Source: Argopecten irradians (taxonomy: Eukaryota; Mollusca; Bivalvia; Pectinida; Pectinidae). From it: a DNA stretch of 64,000 nt. Where the stretch lies: the NCBI RefSeq assembly GCF_041381155.1, contig NC_091135.1, positions 68,719,418-68,783,417 of the forward strand. The letters run 5' to 3'. Under the pieces are notes generated by a model, which was given only the letters and a program-made list of their open reading frames with translations, was not told the origin of the DNA and ran no database searches. Positions 46,601 through 57,786 of this stretch are shown here, piece by piece. The translations under genes and the position numbers were made by a program. Numbering within the stretch: position 1 is the stretch's first letter; every line of letters starts with the position of its first letter.

Positions 46601-49593
46601 GTAATTATTTGACACGTTTTCAGAACTTACTACGGAAACCTAAATTTCTCTTGTTTGTTATCCTAATAAGCAAATTCTGTCCGGTATAAAAATCGATTCT
46701 AGGATCTAGATGTGTAAACAAATAAGATTGAGTAAGTAAAATAGCTAATCAATTTCCTTGAATATATAAAATTGATGCAGTTATATCATTTAAAAAGGGC
46801 AACACAACATGGAATGTTTCGTTGAACTGTAAAGATAATAAAGGTTTGATAAGCTTATGTCTATTTCAGTACAAAAAGGTCATTGTTATTTTAGGGTGCC
46901 CTCACAATGGCGGATGTGAAGAAGATCAGTCTACCATACTGGACACACAGACCTGCACAACTAAACAATGCAGGTTATACAACAGAGGTCGGAAAATGGC
47001 CTGGATTCCAATTCAGCAAGGTAAAGTTTTTCATATATCCGGTACATTTTACGATAAAATAAAGCCTGTGTCGTTGCAACCAGATAAATATTCAAAATCA
47101 TACGGTTTATTCTATAATTGTATGAGAAGAAGTAATACATGTGTTTGGGATTTACTTGTTGATGAGTAATATTTGTGGTCATTGTAAATGTGTGAAACGG
47201 GTTCATTGCTCAAGAAATTGAATGAATATTTACTTTTATCACTATGTAAGGTAACTCTTAATTGGATGTCTTGTTGATGGAGAGTGTCGCTAAATTTACA
47301 GGATGTGTTGTTGACGGAGAGTGTCGGTGAAACCGGAGGGGACTATAGTGTTTATACCCGTTCGTCTGGATTTCGTTAGCAGATGATAACTTGAGAATGA
47401 AATGATGGATTTTGATTAAACTTCACACAATGGTTGCATATTGAAAAATACAGCTTATGATTGAATTTTGTAAACAGACGATAATTTGAACAAACATCAA
47501 CTGATTTTGATCAAACTTCATGCAATGGTAGCATATGAAAGAAAACAGCTTGGGATGAACTTGGCGTCAAAATGTCTACTACAAAGGTCACTTTTACTAA
47601 AAAGAGATTGTTTCAGAAAGTTTAGTTTACGGACAATAACTTGAGAACACATCAACAGAATGTGTTAAAACTTCATACAATGATAACATAACTAATCAAT
47701 AATAACTTGTCACAGATCAGAAACTGTAATTGACGGCAGAGGACGTGTGTTGCTTGCAATACTTACCGTAAGCTTGTTTTACATTATGTGTTGTTGATGG
47801 AGAGTGTCGCTTATTTTACAGGATATGATGTTGATGATGAAGAGTGTCGCTTATTTTACAGGATGTGTTGTTGATGAAGAGTGTCGCTTATTTTACAGGA
47901 TGTGTTGTTGATGAAGAGTGTCGCTTATTTTACAGGATGTGTTGTTGATGAAGAGTGTCGCTTATTTTACAGGATGTGTTGTTGATGAAGAGTGTCGCTT
48001 ATTTTACAGGATGTGTTGTTGATGGAGAGTGTCGCTTATTTTACAGGATATGATGTTGATGATGAAGAGTGTCGCTTATTTTACAGGATGTGTTGTTGAT
48101 GAAGAGTGTCGCTTATTTTACAGGATGTGTTGTTGATGAAGAGTGTCGCTTATTTTACAGGATGTGTTGTTGATGGAGAGTGTCGCTTATTTTACAGGAT
48201 ATGATGTTGATGGAGAGTGTCGCTTATTTTACAGGATGTGTTGTTGATGAAGAGTGTCGCTTATTTTACAGGATGTGTTGTTGATGGAGAGTGTCGCTTA
48301 TTTTACAGGATGTGTTGTTGATGATGAAGAGTGTCGCTTATTTTACAGGATGTGTTGTTGATGGAGAGTGTCGCTTATTTTACAGGATGTGTTGTTGATG
48401 ATGAAGAGTGTCGCTTATTTTACAGGATGTGTTGTTGATGAAGAGTGTCGCTTATTTTACAGGATGTGTTGTTGATGGAGAGTGTCGCTTATTTTACAGG
48501 ATGTGTTGTTGATGAAGAGTGGTTTTTTTTTATTTTGCAGTATGTGTTGTTGAAAACGAGTTGCTTATTTTGCAGGATGTGTTGTTGAAGGCGAATGCAA
48601 AAATGACACCAACGTTTGGCATGAAAATACAGAGTTCATGTGTGTTGAGAAACGTTGTAACGTAGAGGGTAACAAGAATGGAGGTTTCAAGTGGGACACG
48701 GAAATCGTCCATCAAGGTATATAAACACATATATGTTTCTCCAACAGTCGTTAGCCAAGATCTACACTGACTATGTTAAACATTTATTCATCAATCAATT
48801 GTTTTATCCTACACGTTTCTGTTTTCTCAGGGTGTCGTTACAATGACACATGTTACTACAATGGAGATACCTGGATGGAAGAGAGCTGCTTCACTAAAAA
48901 CTGTACAGTCAGTGAGACGACTAACGGAGGAAGTGTAAGAACAGATACCGTGAGTGGGGGTACGTATCTACAAAACGTGGCTTGATTTGTAATTCATTTA
49001 ACGCCCTATTCACAGCCAGAGTCATATAAACACGTGAGAACAACATTCATGACGAATACAGGGTAAGCAACTCTTCACATCAAAGAAAGTAGTATACGTT
49101 TATTTCTTATACTCAGCGTTTTGTAGTACAGTTCCTCAAAAATACCGAGGACTATCATCTAAATACATCGGTTTACTGTCATTGAAGAGAATCCGTTTGT
49201 ACGAGAAATGCTGATTAAGTTGTGAGTTATGTATCAGTAAGACACCAGTGTATTATTGAAATATGGGTATGACGAGACGTGTCAGAAATAGTAAATATTA
49301 CCTTTTTATAATATTAAAATTTCTTATTGATTTTTACGATAGGAATTGTGCAATCGATCACGCCTTTAAAAACTGCCTTCTTATTCCATTCACCCCATTC
49401 TATACCAATTATTCCCTGATGTTTTTAGTTGACCACCTTTATGTTTGTAGTGTGTAAAGCAGCAGACGGTTCCTGTGTGCCGTATGGGGGAGACGTTATC
49501 CAGGAGGACGGGGCGATGTGTGTCTGTAGTCAGACTGTCTCGCCTTCAGGCTATCTCATTGGTCAGACCACATGTCCAGTTCCAGCAAAATAG
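37642..49593 (+). CDS. Secreted multi-module cysteine-rich (VWC-like) protein, 12 exons
   Basis: Exons: 37642-37723, 38438-38563, 41675-41797, 41952-42089, 42456-42593, 42789-42914, 43655-43768, 46109-46246, 46895-47020, 48576-48716, 48831-48959, 49451-49593. Every intron is phase 1 with GT/AG borders; the total is 1524 nt and 507 residues. Residues 1-19 are a signal peptide (MFTAYLAVTAIIIVPIISA). Exons 2-12 each encode one 38-47 residue module with spacing C-x(5-9)-C-x(~11-16)-C-x(3-4)-C. Examples are GCPHNGGCEED and GCLHSNGTCLEE. The later modules (CYYNGDTWMEESC) resemble the first half of a von Willebrand C domain. The last module ends CVCSQTVSPSGYL with two extra Cys. A secreted extracellular role is inferred; no specific function is recognised. 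Four introns and one donor carry minisatellites. A paralogue starts at 57787. Confidence 0.88.
38567..40660 (+). repeat. 57 bp minisatellite in intron 2, starting at the splice donor
   Basis: About 37 copies of TGTTGACAAACAAACAGGAG, TGGTCTGAAAGTTCATTCTG, AACAGACTGCTGAACAA. The first unit begins three bases after the GTAGG of the exon 2 donor. Copies differ by only a few recurrent substitutions (CTG/CTA/ATG before AAAG, CAGG/CAAG). Because 57 is divisible by three, long open frames appear on the minus strand; these are a repeat artefact. Confidence 0.96.
41213..41600 (+). repeat. ~23 bp minisatellite in intron 2
   Basis: About seventeen units of ACCAATCTATGTCACATTTTTAG with variants (CATATCTTTAA, CATTC). 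It ends about 75 bases before exon 3, and its units are not copies of the exon 3 acceptor. Confidence 0.9.
42290..42455 (+). repeat. Short ~50 bp repeat containing acceptor-like copies before exon 5
   Basis: Three to four units, each with AACGTTTTTTCTGATTGTG followed by a TAG and then a TTAAATACCTTAAG-like spacer. The last unit reads AACGTTGTGTCTGATTTACAG and is the real acceptor of exon 5 at 42455. Confidence 0.75.
43340..43533. mobile_element. MITE in intron 6
   Basis: The inverted termini CAGTTTCACGAACATTCCTT and AAGGAATGTTCATGAAACTG span ~27 bases. The interior has additional TTAAGGAATTCCTTAA palindromic motifs. No coding content. Confidence 0.8.
44336..44412. repeat. Near-perfect palindrome in intron 7
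   Basis: Arms of ~37 bases (GGATTGAATGTATTTTTCTA and TAGAAAAATACATTCAATCC) meet at ATAGCGGCTAT with one central base. It would extrude as a hairpin with essentially no loop. Confidence 0.85.
44440..46108 (+). repeat. 45 bp minisatellite grading into the exon 8 acceptor
   Basis: About 37 units of TATATTATTACTATTTGTAA, ATGATATATTTAGATATTGA, CTTAG. The final unit ATGATCTATTTAG|ATTGTGACTTGG is the true exon 8 border. The repeat therefore includes both the acceptor and the first ~12 bases of the exon. Several repeat variants alternate in a fixed order, which shows block duplications. The 440-codon minus-strand frame is a by-product of the period being divisible by three. Confidence 0.95.
47263..48575 (+). 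repeat. 37-40 bp minisatellite copying the exon 10 acceptor and start
   Basis: There are two early degenerate units (47266-47330), then from 47785 about 21 units of GATGTGTTGTTGATGAAGAG, TGTCGCTTATTTTACAG. The true border is CTTATTTTGCAG|GATGTGTTGTTGAAGGCGAA at 48575/48576. Each unit therefore reproduces the acceptor and the first ~27 bases of exon 10 (C-V-V-x-x-E-C). Unit length varies by a GAT triplet. Confidence 0.96.
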
Positions 49594-49613
49594 AACATCA
49601 TCCACAAACAGTT

Positions 49614-49619
49614 AATAAA
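49614..49619 (+). terminator. Poly(A) signal of the cysteine-module gene
   Basis: AATAAA lies 21 bases after the TAG stop, in GTTAATAAATCATAATTC. This implies a very short 3' UTR. Confidence 0.6.
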
Positions 49620-50401
49620 TCATAATTCACGTACTTATTGGTTACTGTTTTTCTTTAATTGATTTTTATTCACATATTTAAATTACATTTCTAGAATGTA
49701 GAGTTATATATGATTCTTTCACGGACGGCACAAATGGAACATTTACTGATTAAATAAAGCCCTAGTCAAGCTGGAAATGTTATGAAACATCCAGTGTTTG
49801 AAGATATTCGGAACACTTTCAAATAATTCTTAAATCATTGGCAATAATCATGATTTCGAGTTGAATTAAACACGTTTATCTTTGACATCAAGCTTCCAGT
49901 CGCCACTTGTTAATTCTTCACTATCATTTCGAACATATTGGTTTTAAATCCACTTTGAGACCCAATACGATCCACAGCATATATACGAAAACTACGTTTA
50001 TGGACCTTCACTTGATATATTGAATATCAATTTTTGGCATAAATTATGTCAACTTTGCAAGAGCAAACTTAAAATATCGTAATTTAAAAGTCGACATGTT
50101 AAGATTATATCTCAAGTTATTATTTGAATTTAAACAAGAAATGCAGGATATTGTAAGTCGAGGTAGATGTGAAGTCGATAAACTTAATTCGATGTTATCT
50201 ATCAATAATTCAATTTTGCTTGTTACGAGCATTTTCATTGGCTTAAAAATTTACTTTATCAGCCCATAAAGGAAAAAATGGCGTCGCCGTTTATAACGTT
50301 GCTTCTGATTGGCTAAGATGACGGCGTAATGATTTCATAGACAAAAGAGTCCCAAAATGATTTTTGAATATTGAAGAGATTATCTTTAGTAAATTGAATT
50401 A
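49620..50401. other. Intergenic; one dispersed-repeat fragment
   Basis: No gene is supported. The stretch near 50150-50230 (AGATGTGAAGTCGATAAACT) recurs inverted near 57307-57345, so it is part of a dispersed element. Confidence 0.45.
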
Positions 50402-50558
50402 TAAGGATTAATTTGAATATATTTTTTATGTTATGGAGATATAACACAAAAATCTGAGTGTACTCTCATCATAAACCGCTTCTCGGTTTATTTAGAGTAC
50501 ACTCAGATTTTTGTGTTATATCTCCATAACATAAAAAATATATTCAAGTTAATCCTTA
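50402..50558. mobile_element. Foldback MITE with ~65 base arms
   Basis: The left arm runs TAAGGATTAATTTGAATATA to CTGAGTGTACTCT and the right arm is its nearly exact inverse, with a ~27 base centre holding AAACCGCTTCTCGGTTT. A diverged relative lies at 59048-59185. Confidence 0.85.
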
Positions 50559-51436
50559 AATATTGCAATATATTTTTTTATTATTTTTCTGGATTTTTGT
50601 CACATCTCATTGGTCAAAAACATGCCACGTGATCGCCGATAAACCTATATTGCAAGATTTTTCCGGAAGTAGTTTATAGAAAAAAGTATATTGCATGGTT
50701 ATTTTTTAGATAACGTTATCGTCTCCGTTACCAAAACGCTTCGTGTTCCTGGCGCTTTGAAACAAACGCTTTGATGACCTGAATTTGAAGCGTAACCACA
50801 AAATGTGACAGACGACGTTGATTGTTTCGGTTTCTAACAAAGATGATGATGACTTCCAGCTGAACTAGGCAGTTTAAACTTTTAAATTTCCAACATAAAC
50901 ACGGTAGAAGAGTAGGAAATAATCGCATAACATTCATTAAGCGTCTGGAGCCGTTGAATAGTGAATACGTTTGATATTTATTTTTAAAATTCCACCTAGG
51001 CTACTTACAACATTAGGCCTAGGCTAATCCTACTGTATGTATACGATTTTTATTTTACGGAATGGAGTACTTAGCATAAGATAATGTACATGTATCTTAA
51101 TGTCAATCTGAATCTGTGAAATATATGTTTGACGTGGAAGTATATTATTTCAACGGAGAACAAACTATACATTTAATTGACTGTGTCCTTAAGACATGGA
51201 GCTACATGTATAATGGAGTACATGGACATGTATGCAATTTACAAACACGCATGTACCGGGTTCATGTAATAAAGATTTGAAGTGCTTCAATTGATACTGT
51301 TTTCATATATTGTTTTTTAATTATACTTGTTACAAAATTATAGGATTATAACTGTCATCAAGAAAGCAGAATTTACAATGCGATGCTCATTTAATTTCAC
51401 AATCGTTTCAAAATGTAAAAAATCCAGAAAAATAAT
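50559..51436. other. No gene supported
   Basis: AT-rich sequence with short frames only; no splice-consistent exon or RNA gene is seen. Confidence 0.45.
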
Positions 51437-51584
51437 AAAACAAATATAGCATTTTGATTTCGGTCATTACATGGTTATATCGATCACAGAAAAAATATCG
51501 ACCTCGGACTGCGTCCTCGGTCAATATTCTTTTCTTTGGTCGATATAACCATGTATCGACCTCATCAAAATGTTATATTTCTAT
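51437..51584. mobile_element. Foldback MITE
   Basis: The arms contain TACATGGTTATATCGATCAC and GGTCGATATAACCATGTA, and extend outward to AAATATAGCATTTTGAT and ATCAAAATGTTATATTT. The sequence just after (51585-51665) recurs inverted at about 57195-57290. Confidence 0.75.
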
Positions 51585-51926
51585 AATATTTTACTTGCAA
51601 AAATAAAAACATGATTGAAATATTGAAATGTTATATCGATAAGTATTAATCGACTTGTTGCGGTGAATATGGTACCATCGAAAAGCATGTCGAGAAACTG
51701 TGTTGTTTCTTACTTTTATCACTTGGATATCAAAAGTAAAGACACGAAGGACGATGTAGTTAGAAGGTTAACTAATAAAAAGACCAGAATGTACATTTCC
51801 GGACGGAGACAGGGCACTTTATATAAAGGCTTGGTCACCTTTTGATATGGTGTCATTTGAATGAGAGCCATAGGACGGTCGCCATATTGGAGTCCATGAT
51901 AGCCGTGATAGTAATATCCATGATAT

Positions 51927-53998
51927 TAAAGTTGTATTGCTGCTAATTTCACTGTAACGATATGTAACTTAAACATTTGATATTTAAACATTGATATGTA
52001 ACTTGATGATTTAGCTCCCCAAAAGCATATGTCGGCCTAAAAGAGAGCCGAAATCTAGGAATCATATATTCCTGGTTTTGAATAAAGCGCCTTCAATCAC
52101 CGCCATGTTCAGTGACTTCGGGTTTTGTCGGATTCCTAATCGTATCACGTGACTGACGTTCGACACGACCTGCACGTGGTCAGCCAGGTAACTAGCGTAA
52201 GCACACATGTGTTTGTTTACGTTTTCCTTCTGGCCTATATGAGCAAATCATGCTAGTATATGTCCACAGATTGAGTATTTGAAACATCCAATTTACACAT
52301 TACCGTAAAATGTTGTGTGTATCAAATATTGTTATGTGCGAGCATTATTTTCTTTGTAGATAGAGTCTGATGAGGTCGACCACATATTTTGTTTATGAAA
52401 AATTGTTGATATATTCTCTTGGTCTCACAACTCTCGTTTTACTTCGAGATTGTCGCGACGATGTTCGGAAGAGTTCGGAATGATTCGGCATCTTTCGAGC
52501 CTATTTTTCACGTGTACACGTTAAAAAGATTTTTTTATTTTTATAATTTAAGATACTTCCAGTGCTGCAACTTTATAAAAAGTGGTAAAATTAGAAAGTT
52601 TAAACCTCAGACAGTGTAAAATAGCGTAAAGGAAAGCAGAAATTACGAAAGTAGCTTTAGATGGTTAATGGGTAGCAGTTTATCTTAGATGCCTTAATTT
52701 TAGTGGAAACTTGGCTATCTTAAGAAGGTGTCAGATGGGGTTAAAGATTAAAAAAAGGTAGATTGATAAAGGGTGGTGTTTATAAGAATTGGTTATATGG
52801 CGAAGTGTTTTATATTACAACCAATGGGTTGTTTTGGGGAGACTGTTGGTTAATATGTAAAATCACCTACAAGTCTGTCCTACTAAAGCAGAGGTTTGTA
52901 TACAAATCACGTTGGATAGAAATAAAGGAAGAATAGCATCATAATAAAATTTACTGACCTCTTATAAAGTGTTAGGGGGGTCACCACGTGACGGCTCTCC
53001 GCCAATCATTTGAGGACATTTCTGTCCAAGGTGCTATAAGAATTCACAGAATGATGTTACTATTGTGAAAACATTATGTTTAATTACAACTGGTACAACA
53101 ACACCACCTGTTGCTGTATATAACCCAATTTTCACCTGTGTGTTAGTACTGTACAAATCAGTACATGTAGCAACAGTCCACTGACGCGCTGGACAAGTGA
53201 TTTTTGTTCGACATAGTTGCTTGGACTGTCTTAAAGTTGTATGGTCTATCACTTTCGCTCTTTTTGTCATAGTAAAAACTGTATAAGTGTTATACACATT
53301 TTTCTCCGTCTGTCCGAGGTTTAAACTTTCTACTTTTACCACTTTTTATTAAGTTGCAGCACTTGAAGTATTTTAATTATAGAAGTGAAAAAATTTTTTA
53401 ACGTGTACACGTGAAAAATAGACTCGAAAGATGCCGAATCATTCCGAACTCTTTCGAACATCGTCGCGACAATCTCGAAGTAACACGAGAGTTGTGAAAC
53501 CATGAGAGATGTCAACAATTTTCGTAAACAAAAGACGTGGTCGACCTCAGCAGACTCAATTTACAAAGAAAAATTAATTCTCGCACATTACAATTTTTAA
53601 TACACACAATATTGAATTATGGCAATGTGTGAATTAGATGTTTCAAATACTCGCTCTGTGGACATAAACCAGCACGATTTGCTCATATTAGCCAGAAGGA
53701 AAACGTAAACAAACACATGTGCGCTTACGCTAGTTACCTGGATCACCACGTGCAGGACGTGTGGACGTCAGTCACGTGATACGATTCGGAATTCCGACAA
53801 AACCCGAAGGTACTGAATATGGCGGAGATTGAAGACGTTTTATTCAAAACCAGGAATATATGATCCCTAGATTTAGGCTCTTTTATAGACTGACATATGG
53901 TTTTGGGGAGCTAAATCATCAAGGTACATATTCAAATGTCGAATGTTAAAACGACATATCGTTACAGTGAAAATTACAAGAAATACAATTTTAATTAC
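51927..53998. mobile_element. Non-autonomous DNA element with ~0.65 kb TIRs
   Basis: The left half (51927-52615) and the right half (53330-53998) are inverted copies. Landmarks are TCACTGTAACGATATG near the left tip against CATATCGTTACAGTGA near the right tip, TTTGGGGAGCTAAATCATCA, CACATGTGTTTGTTTACGTT, and CGAGATTGTCGCGACGATGT. The ~0.7 kb interior has no recognisable transposase; one 102-codon minus frame (53034-53342) lacks domains. Exact tips and target duplication are uncertain. Confidence 0.78.
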
Positions 53999-54767
53999 TT
54001 CGACTCAGAAAATGTCGACTTATTTCATATCAACAAATTCTTTTATTACACACAAAAGCACATATCAACGTATTATAAAACATGGTAAGCCTATATAAAT
54101 CTTCTCCGTAGTTGTGCAAATACATATATCAACTAAATAAATTATTTTTATTAGTTTTAGTTGACTCATAAGTGGTTAGATAACTATTATTATAAAGGAG
54201 TAAATATCAGACCGAAATATATGTTCGATGAAGGTTAAGGCGTACATAATGTATATTCAGTATTGTTCGATGTGTCAGAATCATAACTCAGAGTCAACTT
54301 CGCTATTGAAATTTTAATATTTTCACAGCTGATATGATGGCCTGTTTTATCCACAAGTCAGAGTCAGCTCCCAATCCGCTTCTGTGAAAAACAGTACATT
54401 GAATGCTTAGATCAGGTTAAAAGTTTTGTATTACTACGTTTGTTTATATGTGAAATTGACACTCATTGAATCCTACCTATTCCATTTTACAGCACACGTA
54501 CGCAGACGATATTCCCGTCTTCTCGTTATTTGTGATACCCGGTCACGTGGACAAAACAATCCAACACAGTTTGTCGATCAACTTTTCGGCGGTACCATAT
54601 GTATATTAATCCTTATCGATATGACATTTCGGGTGTGTTCCACATCTTAAAGTTTTCCATATTTCAAATATAACGATAAATTTCTGTATTAATAGACAAT
54701 GTCGACATTCTGTATTTTTTGTTTATGACTACATTATGATATTGTGGTAATTGTGATATTACCTTAA
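53999..54767. other. No gene supported
   Basis: AT-rich. A possible acceptor TTCCATTTTACAG lies at about 54492 before a short open stretch, but no matching donor or homology supports an exon. Confidence 0.4.
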
Positions 54768-56091
54768 AGCTGAAAATGCAAGTTAAAAAACATGCATTTG
54801 AAAAAAACACATTGAAATATTTTTTCGAAAATTATTTTTGAGAATCCCCTTATTATGACAGTGTCGTATCCAAGGAAGTGGCAGTCATTTTCTTTTAGCG
54901 CTGCTTAGTAATTATAAACTTCACTGGCCAACCCCCTATATAAAGCACGGGACTTGACACACGTGAGTAAAATAACTCACGAGCATGCGCATGCAACCAC
55001 TAAATACTTACACTCAGTCCGTCGGATGGGACTTAAAGACTATGTCCCGTGTGAGGATGCCCAGCCTCGCACGATAAAAACCCCTCGTAGTGGAGCAGAT
55101 AAGTGCAGAAATATGGCCAAATTGTGCACATTAAGATAAAAGTATGAAACTCGGTGGTGTACTAGTAGGTGTGACAACGCCGGCCCAGAGGATAGGTATA
55201 GGTATATGTTATACATTAGATATTTTACACAGATAATTAGAAGGGCTTCAAAATTATATAATCTATATACAAAATTTAAATGCTAAGCTCTTCCCTTTGC
55301 GCCTGCTCTTGATGGGTTAGGCTTGTTACTGACAGATATATAGGTATAACAGACGACTCCTTTCACTCTATACTTTCTCTTCATATTTTACTCTTCCTAC
55401 TTCTTTTCCTGTCTTTTCTTGTACCATGAAACGTTTAGATGACGTTACGTTAAACTAACTCAACTCAACACACGTGCGTCATTCTAAACATATCTTGTCT
55501 CAGATACACATGCCCCGATTTATAAACATAAACCGAAATAAACACTGTATTCACCTGACAAGGTTTTCTTGGAGTAATACATGACTGTGTTGTCAGCTTT
55601 ATCCCAAAATTTGTCCAATATGAGCTCATAAAACACTTAATATACACTAGGTTTTACACGTACATCGACACGTGTGTATCCTTGATATTTGTCGCTCGTA
55701 CATGGTCAGTTCAGTGCATTGAGTACGATAATATATATACGTGGAGATACGTGGACGGATTATTGTTTGGATTTCTATTCACTTGTGTTGAAATTTTATT
55801 TTGACAAACATCTAAATGACAGTTTAGAGGAGTTAACATGTTTTCTTGCTAAAACAAGCCCCATATAGTTTTACAGGTGAGGGCTTTGTCAACCTATTTG
55901 TAGGTGAGTACATGACTGAGCGCACGTGTGTCGATTCACGGGCTTTATGTACGTAGGAGTCGGTGAGTCGTCGGAATGTAAAACAAAAATGGCTGTCCTC
56001 AACAGGGAATGTCTCATAAACGATTCTTGAAATACAGGTATACTTATTTAATAAAAATCATTTTAATAATTTTTAACTTGCATTGTCAGCT
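54768..56091. mobile_element. Second copy of the TTAA/TIR DNA element, interrupted
   Basis: It runs from AGCTGAAAATGCAAGTT (after TTAA at 54764) to AACTTGCATTGTCAGCT (before TTAA at 56092). It is collinear with 7065-7972, including GCACGGGACTTGACACACGTG and ATTCACTTGTGTTG blocks, apart from a 502 base insertion at 54966-55467. Confidence 0.8.
54966..55467 (+). mobile_element. SINE/LINE-tail retroposon insertion with 9 bp TSD
   Basis: The insert is flanked by ACACACGTG on both sides (54957-54965 and 55468-55476). The uninterrupted copy at 7065-7972 has one ACACACGTG at the same place. The insert ends in an AACTCAACTCA-type tail. It contains GGATGGGACTTAAAGACTAT and GTCCCGTGTGAGGATG, which can fold as a hairpin often seen in 3' ends of invertebrate retroposons. 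Confidence 0.78.
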
Positions 56092-57786
56092 TTAACATGC
56101 AGGTATTCAAATGATGCTTTGTTTATTCATATGGTGTCAAACAGAGTTTTGTCGAATAAAATTACATTAACACAACAAGCGAGAATCCATATATGTAACA
56201 TATATCATCAGTATTTTCATTGATATAGAACTTCGTTTTCAAACGCAGCGTTTGTTAGGAAATCAGTTTGGGTTAGTCTGATGTTCAACATTTTATTCCG
56301 GAGGCTTTAGCATAAAATTGTGCACTTTGTGATACAAGTATGAAATTTGGTACACCGTTACTATGACCTAATACAAGGTATTTGAGAACGAGACCCCAAG
56401 CGGATCTTGCTACTGACGGCCATGGCGCCCATTTTTCAAAATGGCCGCCATAAAAATATTTAAAGGCGAATGTCTTGAAAACCAAATGATGAAGAGTCCT
56501 ATTTTTTTTCTATACTTATATTTTCAGGGTTACTGAATAAAAAGATAAACATTAGAAATTGGTAAAAGACGTCGGCCATCTTGTTTTTTCAAAATGGCCG
56601 ACATTGAAATGTTAATATTCTAATATCTTGAAAACTTATCGATGTATCGAAAACGTATACCTTAATATCTGCTATTTGGATTAGACATAGACAACTTCAG
56701 ACTCATTTTTTTCCTCTGACCCATGCATGATTTATTTTTCAAGTAAAGACACTAATCGATGTACTGTATTATATGAAAGCTGAATGTATTTCGTCAAAAA
56801 AAACAAATGGATTCAAAAATATTACTCCCGAAAAATTATATATATCTGTGATATGCCGGTTCTCATAACTTGGTATATAGAATTAAATCCGCCAAATCAC
56901 AGTAGAATTAAATGACAATAAATATGTATAAATAATACAAAAATACTGGCAATGGTATTAAATTATATTAAGTCAAACGATCGATTGAAGACATAACACA
57001 ATTGGTAGATGCATTCACATATGTGCAATAAATTCAGTTTATAATCATACCTTAATTCGTATGTGCAGGTTTTATGAAAAAGTCAGAATTTTGTAAAGAG
57101 GATTTGACCAGTAGACATTAGACGACCCGAGTCGGGTGTTGGATAACATAATCAAGAACAGAGTTTCTCGATATGCTTTTCTATGGTAACATATATATTA
57201 ACCGCAACAAGTCGATTAATACTTATTGATATAACATTTCAACATTTCAATCATGTTTTTATTTCTGCGAGTAAAATATAACAATAAATTGCAGTATTAA
57301 TAGACAACATCGAATTAAGTTTATCGACTTCACATCTAGCTCGACTTTCAATATCAAAAACACTATCTACAACAGATGAAAAATATCACATCAAAACATT
57401 ATATATACCAGATGTAGAAGATCACATCAAAAACAATGTCTACTACAGATGTAAAAGATCAACATTAACTAACCCTGGTGATGTGATGCTAAGAAAGACA
57501 GTGGCGTGTCGATGCATTGACAAAAGTTTGGTCAAATGTCAGTGACTTGTACATACATGTATAATGAAATCCGCAGATAGAAAAACACCAAAGAAATGCG
57601 ATACAATTGATATGACGGGTATCCCATAACCCGATTTATTTCTATTGTTAATTGAGATAGATAAAAAGAACAAATGTTACAAACAGAAGAATGTCTGTGT
57701 GTATGCCATTGTAACAAGATTAAATCCTTGGGGATAAGTATCGTGCTGACAACCTCGATATCTTCACATGTTATACCACTGTCAAC
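56092..57786. other. Intergenic, repeat fragments only
   Basis: 56285-56620 carries CAAAATGGCCGCCAT and CAAAATGGCCGACATT blocks typical of an old dispersed repeat. 57195-57345 is the inverse of pieces near 51585-51665 and 50150-50230. No exon is supported before the ATG at 57787. Confidence 0.45.

Noticed and set aside
53034-53342. 102-codon minus-strand frame as a transposase
   Set aside because: No catalytic motif or similarity recognised; it spans the edge of a terminal inverted repeat.
54426-54650. Possible exon after TTTTACAG near 54492
   Set aside because: No donor in a consistent phase and no similarity to neighbouring genes.
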